NCBI GenBank assembly: GCA_025937785.1 | Contig: JAICQQ010000052.1 | Coordinates: 1 to 41,464, forward strand | Origin: Polyangiaceae bacterium | Lineage (GTDB): Bacteria > Myxococcota_A > Polyangia > Polyangiales > Polyangiaceae | Length of the DNA: 41,464 nucleotides | Reading direction: 5' to 3' | Made by a program: the position numbers and the translations under genes | Notes under the pieces: generated by a model | The model's database searches: none | Told to the model about the DNA's origin: nothing | Seen by the model: only the letters and a program-made list of their open reading frames with translations | Shown here: in pieces, positions 34,511 through 41,464 of the stretch | Layout: every line of letters begins with the position of its first letter | Numbering within the stretch: position 1 is the stretch's first letter

Positions 34511-34552
34511 GACGACCCCAGTGAGCCCAGCAAGCTCGATTGAAAAACCAAT

Positions 34553-34584
34553 AAAGTATCGCCCAAGAACAGTAGCCGCGACAA
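34553..34584 (-). promoter_or_regulatory. Possible promoter of fibro-slime paralogue 2
   Basis: Minus-strand TTGTCG (34579-34584) and GATACT (34555-34560) are separated by 18 bases in an unusually AT-rich pocket, about 45 bases before the GTG start. Each box matches four of six sigma-70 consensus bases, so this is a weak prediction. Confidence 0.25.
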
Positions 34585-34677
34585 GCGTCGGACCCGTGAC
34601 GGCTCGGTTGGCTTTTTTTGGCGCCCGCGGAGCGCGCTTTGCGTCGCCCCCCGGCACCTCGAGAAATCAGTGAGAAA

Positions 34678-35943
34678 TCAGTGCGCGGCCTGGATGAGCT
34701 CTTGCGGGCAATCGACCTGGGTGTAGCGGAAGTCGGGGTTGTCGGCGGCCTGGAACCAGTCCACGAACCACATGCACCCGTTGTAAAGCTCCGTCAGGCC
34801 CCGGCTGCCGAAGACGCTCTCGCACTTCTGGGCCACGCAGCTCTTCCTCGAGTTCAGGTCGTTGCCCGGGCATGCGGCGAGGAAGCCGCCGAAGCGCGCT
34901 CCTAGTTCTTCTGCGCCGACGTTCCACTGTGTCGTGCAGCCGTCGAAGTCGCCGACCCCACCACCCGGGATCAGCAGATCGAACTGGCCTTGCTGGATGC
35001 CACCGATGTTGGTGGCCATCACGATCATGTGCTTGTTAGCTAGCGCCGCTGCGCCGGGGCCGTTGCCGCCGTTCCCTGCCGTGCCGGTGAACTGAATATG
35101 GAAGCACGTGCCGCAGCTCACGCCGTTGATCGCGGCGAACCCAAAAGAGACTTCAGTGCTGTACGCCCAGGGGGCCATGGTGTGACAGGTGTACGTATCG
35201 CCGCCCGCCTCGCAACCGTTGCGCCGCATGTCGTTGACGCCGATGTCATTGTCGCTGATGTCACACGAGTTGACCGGGTTCGACGAGTTGCCGCTCCAGC
35301 CGCACGACGGCTTGCAGCAATCCCAGTAGCGGCTGGCCCACCCGTTCTGTCCACCTTCGACGTTGCCCCAGGGGTTGTCGTTACCGAGGGGCCCGGTCGT
35401 GCTGCTGCCCGTGGTGTTGACGGTTCCGTCGTTCGTCGCCGCGTTCGAGGCGCCGCCGCCGCTCGTGCTGACGGCGCCGGACGTGTCCGACGGGCAGCGA
35501 TCGCAGCTCAGGTGGCAGAAGTCGGCGAGCCATTCGGCGCCGCATTCCCCCCACTCGGCCCAGGTGGCGCAGGTTTGGCGGTCATCGGGCGGCGTGTCGG
35601 TGCAGGGGGCGCCGCCGGTGGTGGGGCCCGCGCCGTTGTTGCCGTTACCGCCCACCCCATCGGTGGAGCCGGTGGTGGCCGTATTGCCGGTCGAGCCGAC
35701 CGTCGCCGCGGCCGATGTCGAGCTGCTGGTACCACTGGTGACGCTGGAGACCGCGCCCATGGTCCCCGTGACGGTGTTGACCGTCGTCGTCACTGTCGTG
35801 GGGCCCCCCCCCGATGCGGGCCCCGCGGCGTTGACGGCGTCGAGTTCTTGAAGCGGATCGGTCTCGTACTCCGACGTCGAAGAACAGGCCCAAAAGCCAG
35901 CGGCGACGGACAGACCGATGAGCGTAGAACTGATACTGCGCAT
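34678..35943 (-). CDS. GH45 endoglucanase (fungal type) with ShKT-like domain, lipoprotein
   Basis: 421 residues from ATG 35943, with GGAG seven bases upstream. MRSISSTLIGLSVAAGFWAC gives a lipoprotein Cys20. A Thr/Ser/Gly linker (residues 22-112) leads to a six-cysteine module (Cys114, 125, 134, 143, 147, 150; CATWAEWGECGAEW) that fits the ShKT pattern. After a second linker the GH45 catalytic domain starts at ~200: RYWDCCKPSCGW with catalytic Asp208, CGTCFHIQFTGT, IPGGGVGDFDGCTTQW with the second catalytic Asp334, and VDWFQAADNPDFRYTQVDCP. These are the motifs of fungal Cel45A enzymes. It should hydrolyse beta-1,4-glucan with inversion. A truncated variant is not indicated: both catalytic residues and the Cys pattern are present. 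Confidence 0.95.
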   Translation of the reverse strand: MRSISSTLIGLSVAAGFWACSSTSEYETDPLQELDAVNAAGPASGGGPTTVTTTVNTVTGTMGAVSSVTSGTSSSTSAAATVGSTGNTATTGSTDGVGGNGNNGAGPTTGGAPCTDTPPDDRQTCATWAEWGECGAEWLADFCHLSCDRCPSDTSGAVSTSGGGASNAATNDGTVNTTGSSTTGPLGNDNPWGNVEGGQNGWASRYWDCCKPSCGWSGNSSNPVNSCDISDNDIGVNDMRRNGCEAGGDTYTCHTMAPWAYSTEVSFGFAAINGVSCGTCFHIQFTGTAGNGGNGPGAAALANKHMIVMATNIGGIQQGQFDLLIPGGGVGDFDGCTTQWNVGAEELGARFGGFLAACPGNDLNSRKSCVAQKCESVFGSRGLTELYNGCMWFVDWFQAADNPDFRYTQVDCPQELIQAAH

Positions 35944-36401
35944 GAACACACTCCGTGAAGAAGCGAAGAACGGGATTCTCGAAACCGATCGGGGCCTAGA
36001 GGGATATCACGGCGACCCCTAAGAGCCCACCCAACCTGACATCGTTTCCAATCGCACGCTCTGACTAGATTGTTCTCGAACCGTCAGAATTCGCCCAAGC
36101 GTTTCGGCGTAGCAGCGCGATAGGGCGAACGATCACGGGGTGGCCTAAAACGCGAACAGCGCACCCCCCGCTGCGACCGCTGCGACTGTCGCGACCCATT
36201 GCGATCGTTTGGCTAAACCCAAGCCTGTTCATGAACCTCTCAGCGTTTGTCCAGCACCAAGGTTGTCTTCGCACGCGCAGACTTGTCCAGCACTTGCTCG
36301 AAACGAATCTTTGCCAAACGTCCAGCTGCGGGTCGCTCGCACCTCGTACCCTGCACGGTCACTGAACCGGTGTGCGCGTCACTTCATGATACGCTCGCGC
36401 G
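35944..36401. other. Divergent intergenic region between GH45 and membrane protein genes
   Basis: 458 bases without a convincing gene. Short frames exist but lack ribosome sites and natural composition. It contains two copies of ttctcgaa (35976-35983 and 36073-36080), both followed by an A/C stretch and ccg, and should carry promoters for both flanking genes. No strong -35/-10 pair was found. Confidence 0.5.
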
Positions 36402-37679
36402 GTGTCTGGCACGGGTGTGCTTCCGATCGCAGCCCCGACTCGGAGGCTGGCCTGGACCGTCACCGGGACCGCAGCCCGTGCATCGCTGAAGGGCCTCGTC
36501 GAATTCTTGGTGGTCGGGGGCGCTACGCTGCTGCTGTTCCCGCTGGTGTGGCTGCTGCGTTGGGCGACCGATCTGGACACGTCCGAGCTCATCGTTGGCT
36601 TCGTGACGTTCCACGCCGCCGCCGTGATCAACGATCCGCATTTCTCGGTGACGTACCTGCTGTTCTACAAGAACGCGCGCGCCCGCTGGTTCGGAATCGA
36701 GTCCGACGCCGGGGCCAGCAGTGTCGCGAGCAAGAAGCAGCGCTTGCGCTATGTGTTCGCCGGTGTGCTCGTCCCGCTCGTGCTTGCGGGCTGGGCCATC
36801 AGCGCCATCGTGACCCGATCCGCGGTCAGCCTCGGGCTCATGATGCAGCTGATGTTCTTCTTGGTCGGCTGGCACTACGTGAAGCAGGGCTTCGGCGTGC
36901 TCGTCGTGCTCTCGGCTCGCCAAGGCATGTTCCTCAGCGCGCGCGAGCGCGGCTGGATCCTGACGCATTGTTTTTGTGCGTGGTTCTACGCGCGCGCCAG
37001 TCCCGCCGATCCCGGAAGGGAGTACCTCGAGCAAGGTGTCGTCTTCACATCGCTGCCGCACCCACCGGGCCTCGAAGCCGTGACGCAGGCAGCCTTCTGG
37101 CTCAGCACGCTGGGTCTCGGCTGGGCCCTCGTGAACGCCTGGCGCCGCAATCATCGCTTGCCTCCGCTCGCAGCGCTCGGCGGCTTCTTGGTGACGGTCT
37201 GGCTCTGGGTCGTCTACTCGAGCGTCGACCCACTGATGGTCTACCTGATCCCGGCGTTGCACTCGGTGCAGTACCTCTACTTCGTCTGGTTGATGAAGCG
37301 AAATGAAGCCAGGGCCCAAGAAGGACCACCGCTGTTTCGGCGCCCCGTCGCGGTACGAGTCGGGATCTTGGCGGTGTCCGCCATCGGCCTGGGTTGGTTA
37401 CTACTCCACGGGGCGCCTACCTTCTTCGACGCGACCCTAGCGGCCTCCGACACCGAACGCGCGGGTGACCTGGGCGTTACACCCTACCTAGCGGCCTTCG
37501 TTACCTTCGTGAACCTGCACCACTACTTCATGGATTCGGTGCTCTGGCGCCGCGACAATCCCGAGACCCGATTCCTGAGCCGCGACCACGACGCCATCCC
37601 GCGGCCCGCCTCCGACACCGCCCGCGGCACCGCCCCAGACACCGCCCCGGACCCCGACACCGCTGGGCAGCCCGCGTGA
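36402..37679 (+). CDS. Multi-pass membrane protein of unknown function
   Basis: 425 residues from GTG 36402. About eight membrane helices are visible (e.g. VVGGATLLLFPLVWLL, YVFAGVLVPLVLAGWAISAIV, LMMQLMFFLVGWHYVKQGFGVLVVL, LGGFLVTVWLWVVYS, VGILAVSAIGLGWLLLHG). Histidines and charged residues sit in or near helices: FVTFHAAAVINDPHFSVTYLLFY, LVGWHYVKQGFG, LIPALHSVQYLYFVW and VNLHHYFMDSVLWRRDNPE. This repeated placing of His in helices resembles di-iron membrane oxygenases or desaturases, but the exact histidine boxes are not present, so this is only a suggestion. The C-terminal ~30 residues are a DTAP-type repeat. It stands alone. Confidence 0.85.
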   Translation: MSGTGVLPIAAPTRRLAWTVTGTAARASLKGLVEFLVVGGATLLLFPLVWLLRWATDLDTSELIVGFVTFHAAAVINDPHFSVTYLLFYKNARARWFGIESDAGASSVASKKQRLRYVFAGVLVPLVLAGWAISAIVTRSAVSLGLMMQLMFFLVGWHYVKQGFGVLVVLSARQGMFLSARERGWILTHCFCAWFYARASPADPGREYLEQGVVFTSLPHPPGLEAVTQAAFWLSTLGLGWALVNAWRRNHRLPPLAALGGFLVTVWLWVVYSSVDPLMVYLIPALHSVQYLYFVWLMKRNEARAQEGPPLFRRPVAVRVGILAVSAIGLGWLLLHGAPTFFDATLAASDTERAGDLGVTPYLAAFVTFVNLHHYFMDSVLWRRDNPETRFLSRDHDAIPRPASDTARGTAPDTAPDPDTAGQPA

Positions 37680-37776
37680 CACGGACGTTCCGACTCGTGG
37701 TACCGTGAATGCGCGCGATCCGCGCACGCCTGCAGTTCGCGCGCCTGCAATCCGCGTTTCATCCAGGGGAGGAACC

Positions 37777-38415
37777 ATGCCGCATCCGGTAAGCTTTTTT
37801 CAGATCCAAGGCAGCGATCCGCGGACTCTCATCAAGTTCTACCAGAAATCCTTCGGCTGGCACGGCACGCCCGCCGCCGACGGCGGCATGATGATCGCAG
37901 CAGAGCCCGGCGGCATCCCGGGTGCCTTGGGCCCCTCGAGCGACGGTAGCGCTCACCTCGCCGTCTACATCACGGTCGACAACGTCACCCAACACCTCGC
38001 GCGCGCCAAACGCGCCGGCGCCCGCGTCGCCATGGAAGAAACCCGCTTACCCGCGGACCTCGGCTCCATCGGCGGCATCATCGATCCCGCAGGAAACTGG
38101 GTGGGACTGTGGGCAGCCCCGCCGCCACCGCCCGCTGCCCCAACCCCCAAGAAGTTTTCAAAACCACCGGCAACCACAGCGCCGACGACGAAAGCGACCA
38201 AGGCGACGAGGGCGACGACGAAAGCGACCAAGGCGACGAGGGCGACGAAAGCGACGAGGGCGACGAAAGCGACGAGGGCGACGAAAGCGACGAGGGCGAC
38301 GAGGGCGACGACGAAAGCGACGAAGACGAAGACGACGGCGAAGGCGACGACGAAGACAAGCCCAAGGGCAAAGACGAAACCTGCACCACGCCGCACTGCC
38401 GGGCGCAAGGCGTAG
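37777..38415 (+). CDS. VOC-family protein with histone-H1-like Lys/Ala/Thr tail
   Basis: 212 residues from ATG 37777, with GGAGG at 37768-37772. Residues 1-114 form a glyoxalase/bleomycin-resistance (VOC) domain: VSFFQIQGSDPRTLIKFYQKSFGW at the start, HLAVYITVDNVTQHLARAKRAGARV in the middle, and IIDPAGNWVGLWA at the end. A Pro stretch follows, then from ~130 to the end the sequence is almost only Lys, Ala, Thr and Arg in KATRAT units, encoded by an 18-bp type DNA repeat. Such tails resemble H1-like and AlgP-like DNA-binding tails. The VOC domain alone is a complete family member, so the tail is an added piece that may bring the protein to DNA or another polyanion. Confidence 0.9.
   Translation: MPHPVSFFQIQGSDPRTLIKFYQKSFGWHGTPAADGGMMIAAEPGGIPGALGPSSDGSAHLAVYITVDNVTQHLARAKRAGARVAMEETRLPADLGSIGGIIDPAGNWVGLWAAPPPPPAAPTPKKFSKPPATTAPTTKATKATRATTKATKATRATKATRATKATRATKATRATRATTKATKTKTTAKATTKTSPRAKTKPAPRRTAGRKA
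38191..38340 (+). repeat. In-frame Lys/Ala/Thr/Arg-coding tandem repeat
   Basis: Imperfect units based on aaagcgacgagggcgacg (KATRAT) repeat across about 150 bases within the VOC gene, with several 9-base variants. The unit length is a multiple of three, so copy-number change keeps the frame. It creates long open frames on both strands that are not genes. Confidence 0.88.
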
Positions 38416-38429
38416 AGTCTCGCCCAGCG

Positions 38430-38589
38430 CTGCATGCGCCCCGACCTGCATGCGCCCCGACCTGCATGCGTCCCGACCTGCATGCGTCCCGACCTGCATG
38501 CGCCCCGACCTGCATGCGCCCCGACCTGCATGCGCCCCGACCTGCATGCGCCCCGACCTGCATGCGCCCCGACCTGCGCGTGCCCTGAC
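38430..38589 (+). repeat. 16-bp minisatellite, nine copies plus one degenerate
   Basis: The unit ctgcatgcgccccgac starts at 38430 and repeats every 16 bases; units three and four (38462, 38478) have t in place of c after gcg, and the last (38574-38589) is degenerate. Each unit contains the palindrome gcatgc. It begins 15 bases after the VOC stop. As 16 is not a multiple of three, all frames run through it and none is a plausible gene. Confidence 0.95.
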
Positions 38590-39341
38590 TGACAAAGGCG
38601 AAACCGCCTAACAGCGGGGCTCCGGAAAATCCTCCTGTTCCACCCACGACCGACCTGAAGCGCCTCACAACCACCCATGCGCGAAGAACGCGAGCCTACG
38701 TCAAGATTTCGTTTTCCATACTCATTGAAGGGTAACGGATGAATCGTAGACGTCGACTGCGCTATTATGCTGGGGCCTCGCTGGGACCAGCTCCGTGTGC
38801 CACCGAAAAGACAGGTGATGTTTCTGACCGGGCACAAAAGTGAACGGGTATCCAGAGCTCGCATGACTTGACCCTCGTGCGAAGGGTCGGCCCGCAGCGT
38901 GCTGGTCGGTGCCGGCCGGCACCCACCCCCCGGGTTGTGCGAAACCATCCAGTGCTGTTCTCGTCCCCCGCATGGAAGAGCGTGCGAGATCGAGTCGGGC
39001 GATGCGCACGCGGGCGTGGGCATGCAGCTCCCCGGGGCGGCCCCAACTGAAGTTGGATTTGTGCCTGCGCTGGTGAGTGTCACCATCGGTACCGGCGACG
39101 CACAAGCGTTCATCGATTCGTTGGTGGTTTTCGATGCACTTTTTGTTAATTTTATGTTGACCGCTTTTTGCTAGCCATCGTCGAGCTCTTCGCTGCTCGC
39201 GGCGAAACACGCTGTTGCTCGCGCATCGCGTGTGCGCCCGCGCGCTTTCGAAGGATTCGCCTCACCCGAAGGTGTTTTCCGCGCCGGACAGCGCGAGCGC
39301 GGCTCGTCGAGCCTCGAAAATCGTGGGTGTATGCTGCCGGG
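38590..39341. other. Non-coding stretch between minisatellite and HNH gene
   Basis: About 750 bases with no supported gene. Open frames occur on both strands (e.g. minus 38722-39210) but have no ribosome site and mixed, low-information composition. An AT-rich pocket at 39123-39172 (ttttgttaattttatgttga) may hold promoter elements for the HNH gene. No RNA gene was recognised. Confidence 0.5.
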
Positions 39342-39926
39342 ATGAACACACCAAACACTCACTCGAAGTCTACCGTGGGCGGGTCCGTCAGCGACGAGGC
39401 GAACTACCGTTTGGATCAGGTGTTCGATGCTGACCTGCTGACCGGCACGCGTCGTCTGGTAGGGCGATCCAACCAGGTACTTGCTGACCTGCTGGCTCAT
39501 CTCGCGGAGGTGGAGGCGCGTGGCATTCATCGCCTTCGGGCATGTTCCAGCCTCTATAATTATTGTGTGTACGAACTGCGCATGAGCGAGGACGCCGCCT
39601 TCCGGCGTGTCCGCGCAGCGCGCGTGGCCCGACGGTTTCCCGTCATCTTTCAGCGGGTCGCCGACGGCGAACTCCACCTCACGGCGCTCACACTGCTGGC
39701 ACCGCACCTCACCGACGAGAACCACCTCGAACTGTTGGCCCTCGCGAAACACCGGACCAAGCAGGAGGTGCTTCGCATCGTCCGCAAGCTCGATCCTCGA
39801 CCCACGGTTCGCGACCGCATAGAGCCGCTAGGCCCCGAAGTCGTGGGCGTCCCCCTGCCCCGCGCGCCGGGTTGGCGAAACTTCGTCGAATCCTTCGCGT
39901 CCGGCGCGCGAGCTCGCCCCCGGTGA
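39342..39926 (+). CDS. N-terminal part of frameshifted HNH endonuclease-type protein
   Basis: 194 residues from ATG 39342 to a stop at 39924-39926. The segment LDQVFDADLLTGTRRLVGRSNQVLADLLAHLAEVEARGIHRLRACSSLYNYCVYELRMSEDAAFRRVRAARVARRFP is the conserved N-terminal helical domain of a large myxobacterial family of HNH proteins, continuing to LTDENHLELLALAKHRTKQEVLRIVRKLDPRP. After about base 39830 the frame no longer looks like the family, while the +1 frame becomes open and leads into the HNH half. The two parts are therefore one gene broken by a frameshift between ~39830 and 39926, or an indel error in the sequence. Confidence 0.75.
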   Translation: MNTPNTHSKSTVGGSVSDEANYRLDQVFDADLLTGTRRLVGRSNQVLADLLAHLAEVEARGIHRLRACSSLYNYCVYELRMSEDAAFRRVRAARVARRFPVIFQRVADGELHLTALTLLAPHLTDENHLELLALAKHRTKQEVLRIVRKLDPRPTVRDRIEPLGPEVVGVPLPRAPGWRNFVESFASGARARPR

Positions 39927-40029
39927 CAGCCCGAAGGATTGGATCGACGGCGCCGATGCGGCTCCCGAGCGAGAACCCAGTGAGCCGGCGGCAGCTCCGG
40001 AATCGGAGCGCAGCCATCCATTAGGGAAC

Positions 40030-40698
40030 GTGAGCACCGCTCACCCTGATCCCACCAGCGCAGGGACAGCCGCGCACGAGCGCTACAGAGTGGAGTTCAC
40101 CGCGTCCCAGGAGTACGTCGATCTGCTCGAACGCGCGCGGGACTTGCTCTCGCATGCCGTTCCGAACCGCTCGCTCGAAGAGGTGCACCTGCGAGCACTC
40201 CGCCTACTGGTCGAGCGGCTCGAGAAGCGCAAGTACGGCGCACCATGCCCGAAGCCGTCGGTAGAGGACGCGCCGTCTGAATTCGCCGAACCTTCGACAT
40301 GCACGCCGTCCGCAGAGCCTTCCGCGCACACGCAGCCCTCCGAGCCTCCGACGTCAGCGCCCAGCCCGGCGGTCGAGACAGCATCCACGCCGCCTCGAGC
40401 GGAGCGAAGCAAGACGCATGCCCAGCTTCCGCGCCAGCGCGGCGCGGCTTCGGTGCGACGTGAGGTGCGCGACCGGGATGGACTGCAGTGCGTCTTTGTC
40501 GATAAGTTCGGGCAGCGCTGTCGCGAGACACGTTTTCTGGAGCTCCACCATGAACTCGCCCACGCGCTAGGCGGCCGCGAAACTGTGCGAAACCTCAAGA
40601 TGTACTGCCAGGCCCATAATACGCTGGCTGCGGAGCAAGACTTCGGACGCGAGTTCATTCGCGAGCGCATCTCGGAGCGCTCTCACCGACGCCGCTGA
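40030..40698 (+). CDS. C-terminal HNH nuclease part of the frameshifted gene
   Basis: 222 residues from GTG 40030; the same frame is open upstream from before 39841 (PARELAPGDSPKDWIDGADAA at 39901), so the GTG is probably not a real start but an internal codon of the parent gene. YRVEFTASQEYVDLLERARDLLSHAVPN and ALRLLVERLEKRKYG match the family's middle. After a disordered Pro/Ser spacer the HNH domain follows: RREVRDRDGLQCVFVD, RCRETRFLELHHELAHALGG with the His pair, and the Asn/His end NLKMYCQAHNTLAAEQDFG. The catalytic residues are intact. If the frameshift is real, no full protein is made, though a nuclease fragment might be if GTG 40030 is used. Confidence 0.75.
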   Translation: MSTAHPDPTSAGTAAHERYRVEFTASQEYVDLLERARDLLSHAVPNRSLEEVHLRALRLLVERLEKRKYGAPCPKPSVEDAPSEFAEPSTCTPSAEPSAHTQPSEPPTSAPSPAVETASTPPRAERSKTHAQLPRQRGAASVRREVRDRDGLQCVFVDKFGQRCRETRFLELHHELAHALGGRETVRNLKMYCQAHNTLAAEQDFGREFIRERISERSHRRR

Positions 40699-40742
40699 TC
40701 GCGCCTGCGTGACTGTCTTCGACGCCGCTGATCGCGCCTGCG
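40687..40742 (+). repeat. 23-bp direct repeat with 33-bp period at the HNH gene end
   Basis: cgacgccgctgatcgcgcct followed by gcg occurs at 40687-40709 and again at 40720-40742. The first copy contains the stop codon of the HNH frame. This suggests a small tandem duplication at the 3' end. Confidence 0.85.
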
Positions 40743-41338
40743 CGACTCATCTCACCGACGAGTCCGGGCTGCCCGTCGCAGACGGCCGAAGCCACCAGGC
40801 TGCACCCCGGCCAATGGAGGTTCACCAGACTTTGGCGTTGGTGCCTGAGGGCGTTGCGGCCGGCAGTATCGATCCGACGTTGGGCTGCAAAGTTTCAGAA
40901 CGCGCTCATCGCCACAGTTGCTGGCTCACTGCGACCGCACCCGGGTTGCTTCAGGACGCTGTCGTCAACGGTTCGCTCGCGCTGCAAGCGCAATCGACTC
41001 AGACGAATAGGTGGCGTAGACGACACGCTATGAGGGCCTCGTGGACAGCTCCGGAGGCTGGGCGGCGCGAGCAGGTGCCGTGCGGACGAGCTAGATGGCG
41101 CAGACGACAAGGAGTGAACTCGTGGCCAGCTCCGGGGCTGGGTCGGCCCGAGCGACAGCCTTGTCGCGTCGGATGATTCGATGATTCGTCACATCTCCTT
41201 TCTGACGTCCTACGAGTTCTTGAGTTCTTCTTCATGGCCCCGCCGTACGACTGGAGGCGCATCACCCCGAGGCCTAAGCGGTGCGAAACTAGGTTGTCTA
41301 CGCATGCTCCGTGCCGCGCCATGGTGGTGATCACCGCA
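40743..41338. other. Non-coding region downstream of the HNH gene
   Basis: Nearly 600 bases with no supported gene. Short open frames on both strands lack ribosome sites. The only structure noted is a diverged duplication: tggcgtagacgaca at about 41012 and tggcgcagacgaca at about 41096, each followed by ctcgtgg-cagctccgg-ggctggg, giving a period of 81-84 bases. Confidence 0.5.
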
Positions 41339-41464
41339 AGAGGACGCGGAGGACGCAGAGGACGCAGAGGACGCAGAGGACGCAGAGGACGCAGAGGACG
41401 CAGAGGACGCAGAGGACGCAGAGGACGCAGAGGACGCAGAGGACGCAGAGGACGCAGAGGACGC
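41339..41464 (+). repeat. 9-bp satellite (agaggacgc)n running off the window
   Basis: Fourteen consecutive 9-base units fill 41339-41464; only the second differs (ggaggacgc). The array is cut by the window edge, so its full length is unknown. Unit length allows an in-frame reading, but no start precedes it and it probably is non-coding. Confidence 0.95.

Noticed and set aside
31715..34543. A 942-codon open frame on the plus strand, opposite the fibro-slime genes
   Set aside because: It is the antisense image of the DUF4215 repeats: periodic gtcgtcgca from CDDGN codons keeps stops away. The minus-strand reading gives clear domains and signals; the plus reading is Val/Ala/Arg-rich filler that spans two genes and their gap.
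34609..34625. T-run at 34613-34619 as an intrinsic terminator
   Set aside because: The T-run lies on the plus strand, but no plus-strand gene precedes it, and no stable stem lies directly before it; on the minus strand it is an A-run.
37965..39113. A 382-codon minus-strand open frame through the VOC tail and the 16-bp minisatellite
   Set aside because: It is built from the repeat units read in reverse and has no signal of protein conservation; the VOC gene on the plus strand explains its first part.

Overview
The window looks like chromosomal DNA of a large-genome myxobacterium (Myxococcota, probably Polyangia, Sorangium-like). Pointers are very high GC with GTG starts and short gaps, a Ser/Thr kinase with an Ala/Pro-rich tail beside a TPR/PEGA protein, lipoproteins with Gly/Ser/Thr-rich linkers, two fibro-slime proteins packed with DUF4215 cysteine-rich repeats, an AgmX/PglI-type C-terminal domain, and an HNH protein of the myxobacterial multi-copy type. 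No rRNA, tRNA, CRISPR array, transposase or integrase was recognised.

Layout. 1-4.4 kb: a heparinase II/III-like protein cut by the left edge, then a kinase and TPR/PEGA pair on the minus strand. 4.6-16.7 kb: mostly single housekeeping or accessory genes (GNAT acetyltransferase, luciferase-like monooxygenase, flippase-like membrane protein, ArnT-like membrane protein coupled to an SDR, MOSC protein, a small secreted DPW-repeat protein, ADP-ribosylglycohydrolase, PEGA-like lipoprotein, AgmX-tail protein, PLD-like protein, DinB protein, methyltransferase). 16.8-21.0 kb: secreted or outer-membrane protein, ECF sigma factor with a coupled single-pass TPR-like partner, and a Gly-rich lipoprotein. 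21.0-22.6 kb: a DUF3052 protein, a possible SUKH-like protein and a frame-disrupted gene remnant.

22.8-27.5 kb is the most interesting part: three overlapping plus-strand genes encoding a winged-helix protein, an ORC/CDC6- or STAND-like P-loop ATPase, and a protein that joins a RecB/Cas4-type PD-(D/E)XK nuclease to a soluble FtsK/SpoIIIE motor. The set resembles a DNA-targeting defence or anti-plasmid module. It does not match a complete system that I can name, and no modification genes lie beside it.

27.5-36 kb: a membrane-protein pair, then three minus-strand surface or secreted proteins: two paralogous fibro-slime/DUF4215 lipoproteins and a fungal-type GH45 endoglucanase carrying a ShKT-like six-cysteine domain. 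Together they suggest contact with, and attack on, cellulose or other polysaccharide. 36.4-41.5 kb: a membrane protein, a VOC protein with a histone-H1-like Lys/Ala/Thr tail, a 16-bp minisatellite, an HNH gene split by a frameshift, and repeat-rich non-coding DNA ending in a 9-bp satellite that runs off the window.
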